A stretch of 64,000 bases of DNA from Ruminimicrobiellum sp045223915 (GTDB taxonomy: Bacteria; Elusimicrobiota; Endomicrobiia; Endomicrobiales; Endomicrobiaceae), in the NCBI GenBank assembly GCA_045223915.1, contig JBGUZU010000002.1:1-64000 (forward strand). Reading direction: 5' to 3'. The notes under the pieces were generated by a model. It was not told the origin of the DNA. It saw nothing but the letters and a program-made list of their open reading frames with translations, and did no database searches. Every line of letters begins with the position of its first letter. Positions within the stretch are counted from its first letter, which is position 1. Shown here piece after piece: positions 21,801-27,311 of the stretch. The position numbers and the translations under genes are program-made.

Positions 21801-24800
21801 AAACTCTTGAATATATTTTTCAACTTTAAAGCCCATACTTGTTAAAATGTCATCAAGCATTTTTATTCTGATAGTGTTTCCATCGCCTATTGCTCCTTCG
21901 TGAAAATCTATAAGAATAGATTTTGTTTCTTCATTAAAATCCATAAGGATTCTTACGGAATGTACACCTAAACTTGCCACCCACAACACAATATTATCTT
22001 TCACAAAAATCGGAGTTTTTACATCCGTTGAAAAATCGGGGTTTTCCGCCAAATCTGATAAAAATTTTTCCACTTGCGGCGATATATCATTCGATGACAA
22101 ATTATATACGGATATTAAGTTATCGTTTTTTGAAACCAATGTATTGTAACCGGCATTTTCATAATCACTCAAAGAACTCATTACCGTCATTACGAATGAC
22201 ATATTTGCCTGTTGATGGATTCTGTTAACAAGAGTATTTATTGTCAGTATATTTTTAATTAAATTACCTGATTGAGCTTCTATAATCTTTTTTTGTTCCG
22301 CAATTGTAGTATTATTATTTTTAATTTCTTCCAATATATTTTTCAAAGACATTCTAAATGAAGAAATTCCATGATAACTAATTTGTTCCAAGTAATCTAT
22401 CATTAAATTTATATGGTCTACCACATCATCAAATTGAGAATCAAAAGCGGTTAAACCGTCAATTTTATTCAATATATACAAGTTTTCATCCAACAAATTC
22501 ATGTATGCATCAAACTGAGAAATAACTCCGTCTAATTTTTCGGCATCTACGGTATTTGTTGTCATAATATATGTAGGATTATGATGACTCGGTCTAAAGC
22601 CAAAAAGTTTTTTGGAAATAAAATTTAATACTCCGGTAAAAGAATATCTTCTGCTGTCAAAAAACACATTCGGTGTTTGTTTCATTAAAGAAAAACCTTT
22701 TTCTTTACAAAATTCTTCTATTGTTAAATTGTCTGCTATGGAATCTGTAACTTTACGATTTCTTGTATATGATCTTTTAGAGGTTCTGCTTTCCATTTCT
22801 TTTAAGAAATTCAAATCTCTCATAAAGCCATCAAATCTTGCTTTCAACTCGGAATCAAACATTTCTTTTCGTGTTTCAATATCCTGTGCAAATCTGAAAA
22901 TACTATCAAGAACAGGATCTGTTCCATCTTCTTTTACTCTAACAACCATACGACCGTTAACTATTTTTAAGTGTCTGTTTTGATGGGCAATTAACTCGTT
23001 GTGTAATAAATCTATTAATGAGCTAAATGCATATTTTCCCTGAACGGAATTTGCCGGAAGCAAGAAAATATTTTTGTCAAAATATTTCCTTGCATCTTTA
23101 TAAGAACTGTATTTAGATAACATTTTATCAATTATTTTTTTAAATATTTTGCTGTATCTTGTATCATTGAGATTAATATTGTTAGTGAGCAAAATATCAA
23201 AAACAAGATCAATATTAGCAGTATTTTTCTTTAAAACAGACTCTAATAATTCAATCTGTTCATCTGCTTCAAAACTTATTTTTTGTATGAGTAATTTAAT
23301 ATTATTGTCGTCCAAAATATGTCCGTTGTTTCTCATAAAGGCAGAAAAGACTTCTAATGTTTGCTTATCGGACAAATTAATTTCTTTCATTATATCGGAC
23401 AAAACTTTTTGAAAAGAAAACAAGTAACTTGCTTTCAATAATGAATTTAATATCAAGTTTACATGTTCTATATTTTTAATATCTGCTTTATTCATCAATG
23501 CGGACAAGACATCGTCATTAATACTTTGTAAATCATTCAATACTGCCAAATGATTTTTATTATTAAAATCAGCTTTTTCCGCTATTATGGTACTTAACTC
23601 GGAATTGTACGGGTTTTTGGATATAAAATATTTTATCAATGAGACATTTGCAGCATTATTTAAATCCAGTCTTTTAAAAAGTGCAGGCAAAACAGTGTTC
23701 CATTTCAAAATCAAATTTTCGGAGATTGCTTTAAAAAGATTAAGTTGATTAGTGTTTGTTATATCAATTCTCTCGGCAAGAGTTTCAACTAACAATTCAG
23801 CATTTCCTATAAACCTGTTTCTTATTTGTTGCAAAAGGCCTGTAAAATATCCGTATTGATCAACATTACTTAAAATAATATCCACTAAAATTTCGGCTTC
23901 TTCTTTAGAGAGTTTTCTGCCGTTTAATACCAAAAACAATTTTTGTGCATCATCACTGTTTTTCAACGAAACGGTATAATTTGAATCTATTTTAAAATCA
24001 TCATCGGGCGACATAGTAACTATACCTATCTCGTCAAATATATTCAATTTATTTTTTAATATTAAATTCAAATACTTATGAACAAAAGCACCTGTAACAG
24101 CAGCTAAGCCGACTACCGGAACACTCGGTGCGAAAAGAATGGAATACAAATACGGAACAGACAATAAAATCGTCGGCAAAAACCTTGATCTTGTTTGAGA
24201 TCTAATTTCTGCTTTTTTTGCATCAGTATTAAATTTCTCTTTTGAATCTTTATCAGGGAAAATATTAAATAAAGTTGCCAGCAGAATATCCGAAGTTTTC
24301 CAATCTAAATTATTTTCCTTTATCCATGTACTTATATTGTGTGCTTTTATAAATTGGTTTTGACATATCGTGAAAAATATTAAACCCACAGGAACACTTA
24401 AAAAAGATATTGCGGGAAAAGACATGGAAAGAACAGCAAGACTTACGGGAATTACTCTAAACACTATTTCTTCCCAAATATGAGGTATTTTAGATAATGT
24501 GTTAAACACTTTATTACTGTCGGACAAAGGAGCAAAAATAGAGAATTGACTTTTTAGTGCATCACCGGATTGTTTTATACCTTGATTTTCTTCATCCGAC
24601 TCAAGATTTTCTTGTACGGAAACTTTAAATAAAGCTTTCTGTAAGCTCGGTAACATTCTCGAATAAATTTCCGCAGGTATTCCTCTTAAATCTTTCCCGT
24701 TTAAATTTGAGTTTTCTATATCAAATATCATTCCTTCGCTGAAATAAAATCCGTGTCTGACCAATTGTTCCGCCATATTCAACATTATATCGTCTATATT

Positions 24801-26663
24801 CGGAACAAAAACATCTTTCATACCCTGTTGAGGAATGACAGCTAAAACCTGATCTATGGTTGTTTCTATTATATTTTTTATTTCACTTTTTTCTTTTGTA
24901 TTTATATTTTGTTCTTCATATGACAGACTTAAATCTACATCTTTTCCCAAAACTTCTTTTATTTTTTCTTCGTTTCCGCCAAAAATATCTTTTACTACAG
25001 ACACCAGTATTTTCTGTTTATCAACATCCGTTACCGACGATAAAATAGTATATGATAAAGCCTGACTTTTTACTCTGCTCTGCAAGCCTATAAGTTCGAT
25101 ATATTTATCGTTTGCCTGTTTTATATCTTCATATATCTTGGGAGTTATTACTATGGTATTTACATCATTTTTTGCCAACATTTGTTCCAATTCACTGCTG
25201 TGGAAACCTCCGGTTACGGCAATTATTACGTCTTTTGAAGCTTTTAACATTTCATCTTCTTGTCTCAGTTTATCGGTTGATATCAAATGTATTTTTTCAT
25301 CTTTCAGCAAATTCTTTACGAAGATATTATTTCTTTGATCGTTTATATCGTAGTATTTGTTTATTTCATTAAAATCATCTTCTATTTCTTTTATTCTGTC
25401 TACAACTGCATATTTCCCGTATGTTTGTCTGAATTCCAAATAATGTTTTTCAAAATATTTCCAACTTGCATCGGTTAATTTATATTCCAAATAATCTTGA
25501 AAATATTTATTGAAATCGGACAGGAATGTTATTTCATACTCTTCGTCATTATATGAAAGAGCTTTTCTTATTTCTGTTATTAATTGTCTTTCTTCCTGAA
25601 CCAATTCTATAGGATTTAATTTTTTTGTTATGGAGTTGGTTTGTAAAAAATCATTTAATGCTTTATACTTCTCTAAGTTTATATTTTCTTTATCGCACAA
25701 CAATGTTATTAATTCCAAAACTTTCTGACTGTTACTTAAATTCTCGGTTTCCTTTAAAAATCTTGTATATATTTCATACGGCAATCTGTTTTTAAATTCG
25801 TTTACTATTATTTGTAACTGTTGAGTTACTTGTTTTATGTTTATATCTTTTGACACTTTCCTCAATGTCATAAATTTAGTGATATTAGGATAATCTTCCA
25901 ACCTTATTGCCGTTATATTGTTATACTTTTCGGGATTTGTATTTATATCTTTAACATACCTTATAAGTTGTTTGTAAAATTTTTTGCTGTCTATTTTATT
26001 TAAAGAATATTCCTCTATACTTTTACTGAATCTTTTGTTCCTGTCGTTTATATGTATATTTTCCAATATTTCTATTTCTTTATTCACTTTTTCCGTAATT
26101 TTTCCGTATTTATTCTGTTGGGATATTATCCAGGACAACCTTTTTACATTGTCTTTATGGATACTTTCTTCATCTATACCTTTTAACTCAACTTTATCGT
26201 TGTTACTTGTTAATTTATAATATTCACTTCCGGTAAGCATTCCTTCGCTCAATAATTTTTCTATTACCTGCTTTCTTATATTTTCATCTTTTATTGAATT
26301 TAACCAACTTAAATCTATATCTCCGTATCCGCCTTCAACATAAATTTTCTTTAAATTATATTTATCTGCAATCTGAGCAATTATCTTTGATATATTTCTT
26401 TGTGTTTGAGGATGGCAATGCAAATCTTGTATATTTATTACGGTTATATTGCTGTTACTGTCTTTACTTGACGTTATTTTTCCGTATTCGTTGTTTATAC
26501 AATCTGTTTTATTAAAAACATCTTCATATTTTTTGTTTGTATTTTCTGCCATAGGAAGAGCATACAAATTTGCACCTAATGTCGATACCATAAAACAAAC
26601 GGCAGTAAAAACAGCACAGATTTTTATTGAATTAAACCTTTCCTTAAAAATTTTTATTATCAT
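6885..26663 (-). CDS. Giant exported multidomain protein (6592 aa) with duplicated PEP-synthase-like modules
   Basis: Start: the ATG at 26663 has GGAG 7 bases upstream and begins a signal-like segment (charged, then hydrophobic to ALP near residue 37). Approximate order, by motif only: a TIKI/ChaN-like region (80-490, DLHCHPQ and TGGFHSSE); CPBP-like segment 1 (EEIVFR 731, FIKAH 773, HKYLN 858); helical repeats (900-1200); phosphohistidine domain GGSYSSHAG (1998); PPDK/PEP-synthase ATP-grasp (2180-2460, VRSSGVGED to QVRPIT); clan-CD peptidase-like segment (DGHG 2738, NLSSC 2780); then a second CPBP-like (2957-3084), helical, His (4180) and ATP-grasp (4363-4643) series; an acidic then Lys-rich linker (4648-4728); a PD-(D/E)XK-like block (GYDVYN, QVKTG 4938); a GHKL-like N-box (NSLLHGN 5278); two transmembrane segments (5484-5545); a low-molecular-weight phosphatase-like loop CTANINRS (5899); and an unrecognised C-terminus. 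The frame is uninterrupted. No PEP-binding TIM barrel is seen. Function unknown. Confidence 0.9.
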   Translation of the reverse strand: MIIKIFKERFNSIKICAVFTAVCFMVSTLGANLYALPMAENTNKKYEDVFNKTDCINNEYGKITSSKDSNSNITVINIQDLHCHPQTQRNISKIIAQIADKYNLKKIYVEGGYGDIDLSWLNSIKDENIRKQVIEKLLSEGMLTGSEYYKLTSNNDKVELKGIDEESIHKDNVKRLSWIISQQNKYGKITEKVNKEIEILENIHINDRNKRFSKSIEEYSLNKIDSKKFYKQLIRYVKDINTNPEKYNNITAIRLEDYPNITKFMTLRKVSKDINIKQVTQQLQIIVNEFKNRLPYEIYTRFLKETENLSNSQKVLELITLLCDKENINLEKYKALNDFLQTNSITKKLNPIELVQEERQLITEIRKALSYNDEEYEITFLSDFNKYFQDYLEYKLTDASWKYFEKHYLEFRQTYGKYAVVDRIKEIEDDFNEINKYYDINDQRNNIFVKNLLKDEKIHLISTDKLRQEDEMLKASKDVIIAVTGGFHSSELEQMLAKNDVNTIVITPKIYEDIKQANDKYIELIGLQSRVKSQALSYTILSSVTDVDKQKILVSVVKDIFGGNEEKIKEVLGKDVDLSLSYEEQNINTKEKSEIKNIIETTIDQVLAVIPQQGMKDVFVPNIDDIMLNMAEQLVRHGFYFSEGMIFDIENSNLNGKDLRGIPAEIYSRMLPSLQKALFKVSVQENLESDEENQGIKQSGDALKSQFSIFAPLSDSNKVFNTLSKIPHIWEEIVFRVIPVSLAVLSMSFPAISFLSVPVGLIFFTICQNQFIKAHNISTWIKENNLDWKTSDILLATLFNIFPDKDSKEKFNTDAKKAEIRSQTRSRFLPTILLSVPYLYSILFAPSVPVVGLAAVTGAFVHKYLNLILKNKLNIFDEIGIVTMSPDDDFKIDSNYTVSLKNSDDAQKLFLVLNGRKLSKEEAEILVDIILSNVDQYGYFTGLLQQIRNRFIGNAELLVETLAERIDITNTNQLNLFKAISENLILKWNTVLPALFKRLDLNNAANVSLIKYFISKNPYNSELSTIIAEKADFNNKNHLAVLNDLQSINDDVLSALMNKADIKNIEHVNLILNSLLKASYLFSFQKVLSDIMKEINLSDKQTLEVFSAFMRNNGHILDDNNIKLLIQKISFEADEQIELLESVLKKNTANIDLVFDILLTNNINLNDTRYSKIFKKIIDKMLSKYSSYKDARKYFDKNIFLLPANSVQGKYAFSSLIDLLHNELIAHQNRHLKIVNGRMVVRVKEDGTDPVLDSIFRFAQDIETRKEMFDSELKARFDGFMRDLNFLKEMESRTSKRSYTRNRKVTDSIADNLTIEEFCKEKGFSLMKQTPNVFFDSRRYSFTGVLNFISKKLFGFRPSHHNPTYIMTTNTVDAEKLDGVISQFDAYMNLLDENLYILNKIDGLTAFDSQFDDVVDHINLMIDYLEQISYHGISSFRMSLKNILEEIKNNNTTIAEQKKIIEAQSGNLIKNILTINTLVNRIHQQANMSFVMTVMSSLSDYENAGYNTLVSKNDNLISVYNLSSNDISPQVEKFLSDLAENPDFSTDVKTPIFVKDNIVLWVASLGVHSVRILMDFNEETKSILIDFHEGAIGDGNTIRIKMLDDILTSMGFKVEKYIQEFESRRLPDGIVAKLNKDVGLTNSMDFSNAAKQALILFNNSASLNNLISNKFQMKHNIDVAKLAIMDIYSNYYALSYIRSNFVRTRLNTRRNLNKILKSLELPLIPRKEQGFWTFLKIGRITVGFIKTYGQNTIDKYVNKPIEQAFATGYLKINDKGELERNKDYNPIASMSDKMKDILESEVGQAEEIDMLDQGALISQMPEGDMNFKTVGQVGGYVLKTGYIKLNNGRLDENTKGEFLAVTTLTDKNGIIRYTSSEIAGYPENMDTDSGRKNLNSQQLEQILKTERYDISSAEKLTNSELLNYRSKIQERIIKGEAPVAYGTMISSPKEQKNTIFARLGENTGETSLYLDKYASPENVTEAAKYDVSLFAGGSYSSHAGIVLREYGKTAMIVNDSQIVDKKMRIKFYQPKGAVVHTGNLETLETEEYEIELEPNDIVLIDIRNNKMILFESKMFKKGKVGNILFELQRYIDKQNVEKVKDFINKYKNSTIADKIIEYIYYQSADNPWLEPLLDVDTEAYRTQPSVITPRTIVKKVLQITDFVKHTSKNAVYKFGEKHSLDASKVGTKSANQSKLFLTLEQLKKETGIKNVAVPEGLVIGYDLLEKLLGEKYTELYAELEAVVTNDFLNEEEKSVSVRDITAEIKILIQNLSEEDIINYIGIENLVLFKNKLAIVRSSGVGEDSQEHSAAGIAESFGSVQYDNISKAVKDTLLSFFSSRAMDYMVKSSNIIKPAILIEEWLEADKAGIMMSEDTNGMRIIQAVNGQCDDVVSGRKTPYTFTIDIKSGEKIDGNYTNAKTLTNKQLEQLTRIMEWLEQAEGTPVDIEFLINNGVIYIVQVRPITTLKKQSLKVLPRSLFTSVESAYEALNLKQKNRLSKDIETIKQKFKQYKYNESEIEGLLRDFVKAEKKFLDADNKNYNVDLTSLIKSREDLVRITTLIKELLRLKITKLETENEMLGLKIFLNPSFNRIINRELEDFFDKGISFVQKYYIALSISRFLGGIVDISKSDYDVAQFNDIVKVATGMYIAALEDQKDRVVADKNTRFISLAAVSSYDQPFEDSGLKKLLEVMGIPYNSDKVSLINADFVPATDAKSEFLRQIAALQSEESVFISFDGHGFPDSLEVGFNAEISSEEFAKALIQAYNNGMDLNKITINLSSCFSWYFANNIYDALNKEFDRLEQKGNVVNRQFPVIWASAGHETVYGYSIYYRDNNKLTPMSNEWNGLLTSISQSKPENITVKNLLQAMTVVGYSNPTLFVHSDFVQNVIESGTDQILEIDSRNKTFEQSLTIGERLKKLFKLKNLHNNHINFFELSVFAPLKDENKLFNILDKTAHIWEEIFFRTLPIALTLLPVTSFISVPLTLILFSLLQIQFVRAHNITLWIKHNQLDWSTWKILKAVLFNAFPSEDSKHLFNFDQKMSLEEQTKGKILSAIGLSVPYLASLWLNANIPVIILVSVIGIVVHRGLNYFSKDKKESKEYEDFFAKFMDDTDNSLPSLQQFLADKEFIDLENEQQRQELIEILDKLELSEEETSELAGKIDLNDINQCTYLLKTFSEQKSILTNNRMPIVTNLVQNADINNQTHFDFISKLLLETQYYNVDLKTAYILLEKLDFSNIDHVMLLTDFLKSKTYDESFQNVAFNSAVAEKLDVNDLNQLRMLDLFSDINDSALSYLVSNFDFTVKKNLQPFFTKIAKYDVLNREKILDLILAKLNLKNPYEFKMLFGLVKKKESSINYFVVEKIFKALDFTDRDHLELVKNIVNKENVEVPVLDLFAQYFNMSNTNHVNILRELCKNIFEKNQRDSHIVLYRKVKEKFDELNIADMSDKDKYIFQFFANELMISMQELLTDIQNEYIEAEDNKMIVDLIGPQQFDAIIYMIIILTSFESILSKETLDRFTGLKEQIAYFERMRAKEITIEEFAEKYGFKVLQETPNVYLSSDRYPFTKVLSLLPTGILKHRVKKLAPTYFIEKEELEKQSLKTILNKFDSYMKLLDENMNVLYKFMGLTAFDSQFDDVIKHINLMIDYLAAFNTSDANYFRKVLRDILNEIKAGKTTVAEQKAFSTGRGKTVSDITTIHRLINRIHQQANIDFVMAIRHSARSSANKVQNVFVTKGDRTIKAYNLSENKIHPNIERLLSLLAENPDFLIRRDSQIFIKDNIFLWNGLLGDHSARVLIDFNRENENIFIDFTEADNNSAKSQSRISTLERMLNNFGFIAKSYNNKANLTATVSKDSGITNDTDICEMAQKAMALLSKATSLYGKNTPIEIMEPAVNDINFFNNILDYLQLPLIPNEEASLRVKKIFLFKRKKYTLSQQTIDKYVNKPIEQAFAAGYLKINDRGELERNKAYNPILTIKNKLKDMLDTDLGQTQETDMLNQGAIISQIPEQEMNFTSVGQIGGYVIKTGYMKLRDGRLNKNRGEFLAVTILTDKNGIIRYSSSELVGFADNMNNETGRVNLNARQLKLILEQENYPINLAEKFTNGELLTYRNRLKENIVSTTTPTAYGTMISTSEGLRSVLGIVNGESDSKGLYVDKYASPDNVTEAAQYDASLFTGGSYSSHAGIILREYGKTAMIVNDSQMVGGAFRIKVYQPKGNVDNDGIFETQELQESEIELGPNDIVLIDSKDNKMMLFEQKVFKKGKTGNILFELQEYIDGQDANKVKEFINKYKDSTILDKIIEYIYYQSADNVWLNDILSDYDKKGISVVDSADKTERIINKIQLNFNWFLPHSDSSNVYRFGEKQSLDASRVGTKAANQSKLYLAVEQLKKETGIDDVRVPNGFAIDYTILEELLGQEYVNLYSQFSSIVRKKNKTEQDLQNLDEIKARIVTLINGISNNKIKDYIGKRNLKTLKDKVSIVRSSGVGEDGKSYSAAGIAESYGEVEADNIPRAIRDVLSSFFSDRATEYMAKSGHIIKPAVLIEEWVDSDKAGIIMSENSEGKGIIQVVNGIGEDIVSGRKTPYTFVTDIETGEKIDGNYIGEESLSSAMVSKLTKVTKWLERVEGVPVDIEFLIKDNIIYIVQVRPITTLDDYTEETEVETEQQEEQEEQPVPADEIADDAAFDVSDEDFFLGDFTPFRTGKTADAKKSKSAAKKIKGKKGKKKKNIKSAKTITGVHTGDHLINDDIRQPVGCSQRDVIESNKKLAHSKDPSDSSLNLNTDQIKAVLISFGLSKEEVENIDFSEGLPDDVVSLLKNTNSQVTGTTIDPTKKLMDNLREHPILFSLAIETFLRVYEKALGGSNATFGDLLSFIEQRYSKRLYEATCTDLRGFFGEYYVANTLIAGIIPDKRAGPIIIRPMLPTDGSIMGYDVYNPVDSIKSQVKTGGSEIVHKHFGKYWFNLLDIIKGICGIPVITTKNVKENSFRNDERVQAMDVTTETVTKFAHEFVSALHGIAFKTKYSSVRNLKLTDLIDNFKGFDTEKKMSVDELMNLLNKNYTGAVKKEKKTMRVIPVNETIEVAPIRLKTDFIINQDIVVNVNAEQSHVLYIDGESIFVNEEGKEEITEENCSLYGIQKVEYDDDGYISYITFNEGVTISTLNFDKKPKGSAANNVDFSEQEIKEMNSDTGTDGVIKIYLDDDVDTICHLIKEAAKSKKLIEFHFFKEGFKTSDLTQSQLLDVYKNIATLISNRFQLSDIFKSSTDYSRYTDYGLDFFLTEILKNSLLHGNLGKVEEPVAMYIDLDGKEEVKGFSVYNKSKENKEAKLDKGRETLAISAHLMLNGDSKSTEIMTLNPVREYDFDEEYEIGNNEYRKATVSLRDEIDMQLYHLERDYKKSEKNVSITDVALQTDSTVAQLYRLGIEKYKKEYLEETGKTEDELTSEELIAIDQKAENYRFTFEGVLKGVKIEKYSFFSEKFLPSHSKLTPLMKTGVVITKLLAVSIGVMVTGLSFTLLSMLVYSLITKSVVIVPLVLSAISAFFGTMAAVYSGELFHLLWNAVAVITNNEKYLLQADMNITDNSKKEKGFNHPLSKILKPINLRKEIRDSEIPLTFVEQAKLNGAEFISIYDLVKYLGKLKRKDFRNNEGIEKYRSRTSGYTFFMHKDYYERENRYVEDSFGFALGLSYVPVFDGSKRKVNLVRGICERNDLISWERGYEYFYGKEYSAKTTEEYMDNVRRLCMDYNKKIVFFLPKNLFSHDFSFKTREELEYIQQHPELWDKIVFVFGTYDCLNIQNQETFNRYFNDNGSLEDEMRFFSTMKRLLSNPNRFMMVKDNLITKLESKGLVKFFKNTFSLSFDGMVKTAEVLTRLEYSKKQDRTENTDAVSRLRTDIEENNRRQVCFICTANINRSAVSHLLFEDRLSKLGVDNISVVSAGLLPLSEKNTDASLALGQDYEKILEDFDVEPELIERFRSEEFSKKHAGSDYFIVVSQKHKNVLMEQYNIDPDKIILYSDLDPEFTDDALPDPQKLKISKSAMVKLVRGIFDSSLFNFVSLLKMDKIVSVLIRTKSAIAQHVAVNYKNVKSTEIEQLMDILETAEQQSEESNLINIYISEDIEQLQDKYELINTGIKAEDASIYKIKVGRTLVYGAKGISRLKVVNAIHESEQLKEEIRSILSLSGEIETDGIIVRNGQGIGMNEGVLEIGAMELYGKNEREEKDFMLSCLEINRAMGIMFGQKTIIGLESMGETDLDKLKTAIEKGRMRKVITEAQFKKLNLSEEFISDLRQNGIEIYLDKIDKSKEDMPDYEAMGISGEIIRDKDGIKIKDYGVGDEVEIKEILTEPDSIEKEIITSDKPIMIGVDILIEHFVKQRNIKTVQREFAALFLGKIKMNLRWGELTTTDMERIIYNIDYNKIPALELSKPLQEYSKEDIQVSLNNLLLNINENSEIGIILDTIRRSEKLKEGYLTEIIKERILAKTALSQQNKEFGLTDKNLEKLLGHMLMLQLDNNDKKEVNLMYKSKEDTQEREMNGKDIIGKIMSERKIVDSESGARRDVAINTIIEIILVYGDDYKNRQVSLEKKDDLITGCRAMLAAA
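12715..17865 (-). repeat. Module copy 2 inside the giant gene
   Basis: This encodes about residues 2930-4650 of the giant protein and aligns collinearly with copy 1 (19265-24545). Shared blocks include IWEEIFFR/IWEEIVFR, GLTAFDSQFDDV, NRIHQQAN, DKYVNKPIEQAFA, GGSYSSHAG, SLDAS-VGTK-ANQSKL and IVQVRPITTL. Intervening sequence has diverged strongly, so the duplication is old. Boundaries are approximate. Confidence 0.85.
19265..24545 (-). repeat. Module copy 1 inside the giant gene
   Basis: This encodes about residues 707-2465. It has the same order as copy 2: CPBP-like membrane segment, helical repeats of about 30-45 residues (pattern LD-x-N-x2-H/N-L), the FDSQFDDV helical block, phosphohistidine domain, then ATP-grasp. 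The clan-CD peptidase-like segment lies after this copy and is not duplicated. Confidence 0.85.
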
Positions 26664-26683
26664 ATTTTTTCTCCGTAACAAAT

Positions 26684-26724
26684 AAAAAAGACATACATCA
26701 TTTTTACATGATGTATGCCTTTTT
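26684..26724 (-). terminator. Terminator or attenuator between the small membrane protein and the giant gene
   Basis: On minus, GGCATACATCAT and ATGATGTATGTC form a 12-base stem (one G-U), extended by A-T pairs, with loop GTAAAA, then TCTTTTTTATTTG. The stop codon of the upstream gene lies in the loop. The giant gene starts only about 20 bases downstream, which leaves little room for a separate promoter, so the hairpin may act as an attenuator. Confidence 0.75.
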
Positions 26725-27177
26725 GTATTGTTCATAGACAGCTATTTTACCGAAGGTAAACAGCAATCCCAAATATTTTAATATAAAAATAAATATAAAC
26801 CCAAAGAAAAATAATTTCAGTTTACCATTACTATCGACGGAAATTGATTTTAATATCGACACTGCTAATACAAGTTTAACATAACTGAAAAGAGTGTCCG
26901 TATATATTCTTCTGTCCGTTTTATCTATATCAAAAAACATTTGATTATTTTGTGTCGGCAACAACAAAATCTCTACATCTTTTGCAATATTATTACATAC
27001 TGTTTTTACTACATCTTTCGCGTGATGGAACAAATCACACTCTATTTCTATAATTTCAGAAATAGATGTCTTATTTCCCATCTCCGAACAAAATTTATCA
27101 AATAAATTTATAACAGATAAATCTACCGTCGAGAAAAGGATAAAAAACGATAAAGCACATTTTAAAATACTTTTCAT
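26704..27177 (-). CDS. Small membrane-associated protein of unknown function
   Basis: A 157-residue protein that I do not recognise. It has a hydrophobic N-terminus (KSILKCALSFFILFS) that could be a signal peptide or anchor, a polar middle, and a strong transmembrane segment near residues 122-145 (LFFFGFIFIFILKYLG), ending in a charged tail. I chose the ATG at 27177; a GTG 18 bases upstream would lie upstream of the likely transcription start. No ribosome binding site is visible. A near-consensus promoter ends 9 bases before this ATG, which would make the transcript leaderless or nearly so. The giant gene follows and may depend on this promoter. Confidence 0.65.
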   Translation of the reverse strand: MKSILKCALSFFILFSTVDLSVINLFDKFCSEMGNKTSISEIIEIECDLFHHAKDVVKTVCNNIAKDVEILLLPTQNNQMFFDIDKTDRRIYTDTLFSYVKLVLAVSILKSISVDSNGKLKLFFFGFIFIFILKYLGLLFTFGKIAVYEQYKKAYIM

Positions 27178-27185
27178 ACATTTTA

Positions 27186-27214
27186 AGTATAGCACTTGAA
27201 AGCATTTTTATCAA
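27186..27214 (-). promoter_or_regulatory. Near-consensus sigma-70 promoter of the small membrane protein
   Basis: On minus, TTGATA and TATACT are separated by 17 bases. The -10 ends 9 bases before the ATG at 27177, so transcription should start within about 0-3 bases of the start codon. It lies just after the pyrG terminator, as expected for a new transcription unit. Confidence 0.65.
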
Positions 27215-27251
27215 TATTTTTTATTGATTTTTCACATATTTTTTTCAAAAT

Positions 27252-27292
27252 AAAAAAGCACCCTTTTTTTGGTAAAAAAGAGTGCCTTTTTT
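27252..27292 (-). terminator. Rho-independent terminator of pyrG
   Basis: On minus, GGCACTCTTTTTT and AAAAAAAGGGTGC pair with a 3-base loop and one G-U pair, followed by six T. It lies about 20 bases after the pyrG stop codon and closes the LPS/pyrG cluster. Confidence 0.85.
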
Positions 27293-27311
27293 CAGCTTTT
27301 TATAAAACTTT

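Noticed and set aside
6885..26663. The giant gene as an assembly artefact or fused genes
   Set aside because: The frame is open throughout, codon and amino-acid texture is uniform, and it has one start with a signal-like segment and one terminator.
27177..27195. GTG start 18 bases upstream for the small membrane protein
   Set aside because: It lies just upstream of the -10 element, so the transcript would not include it.
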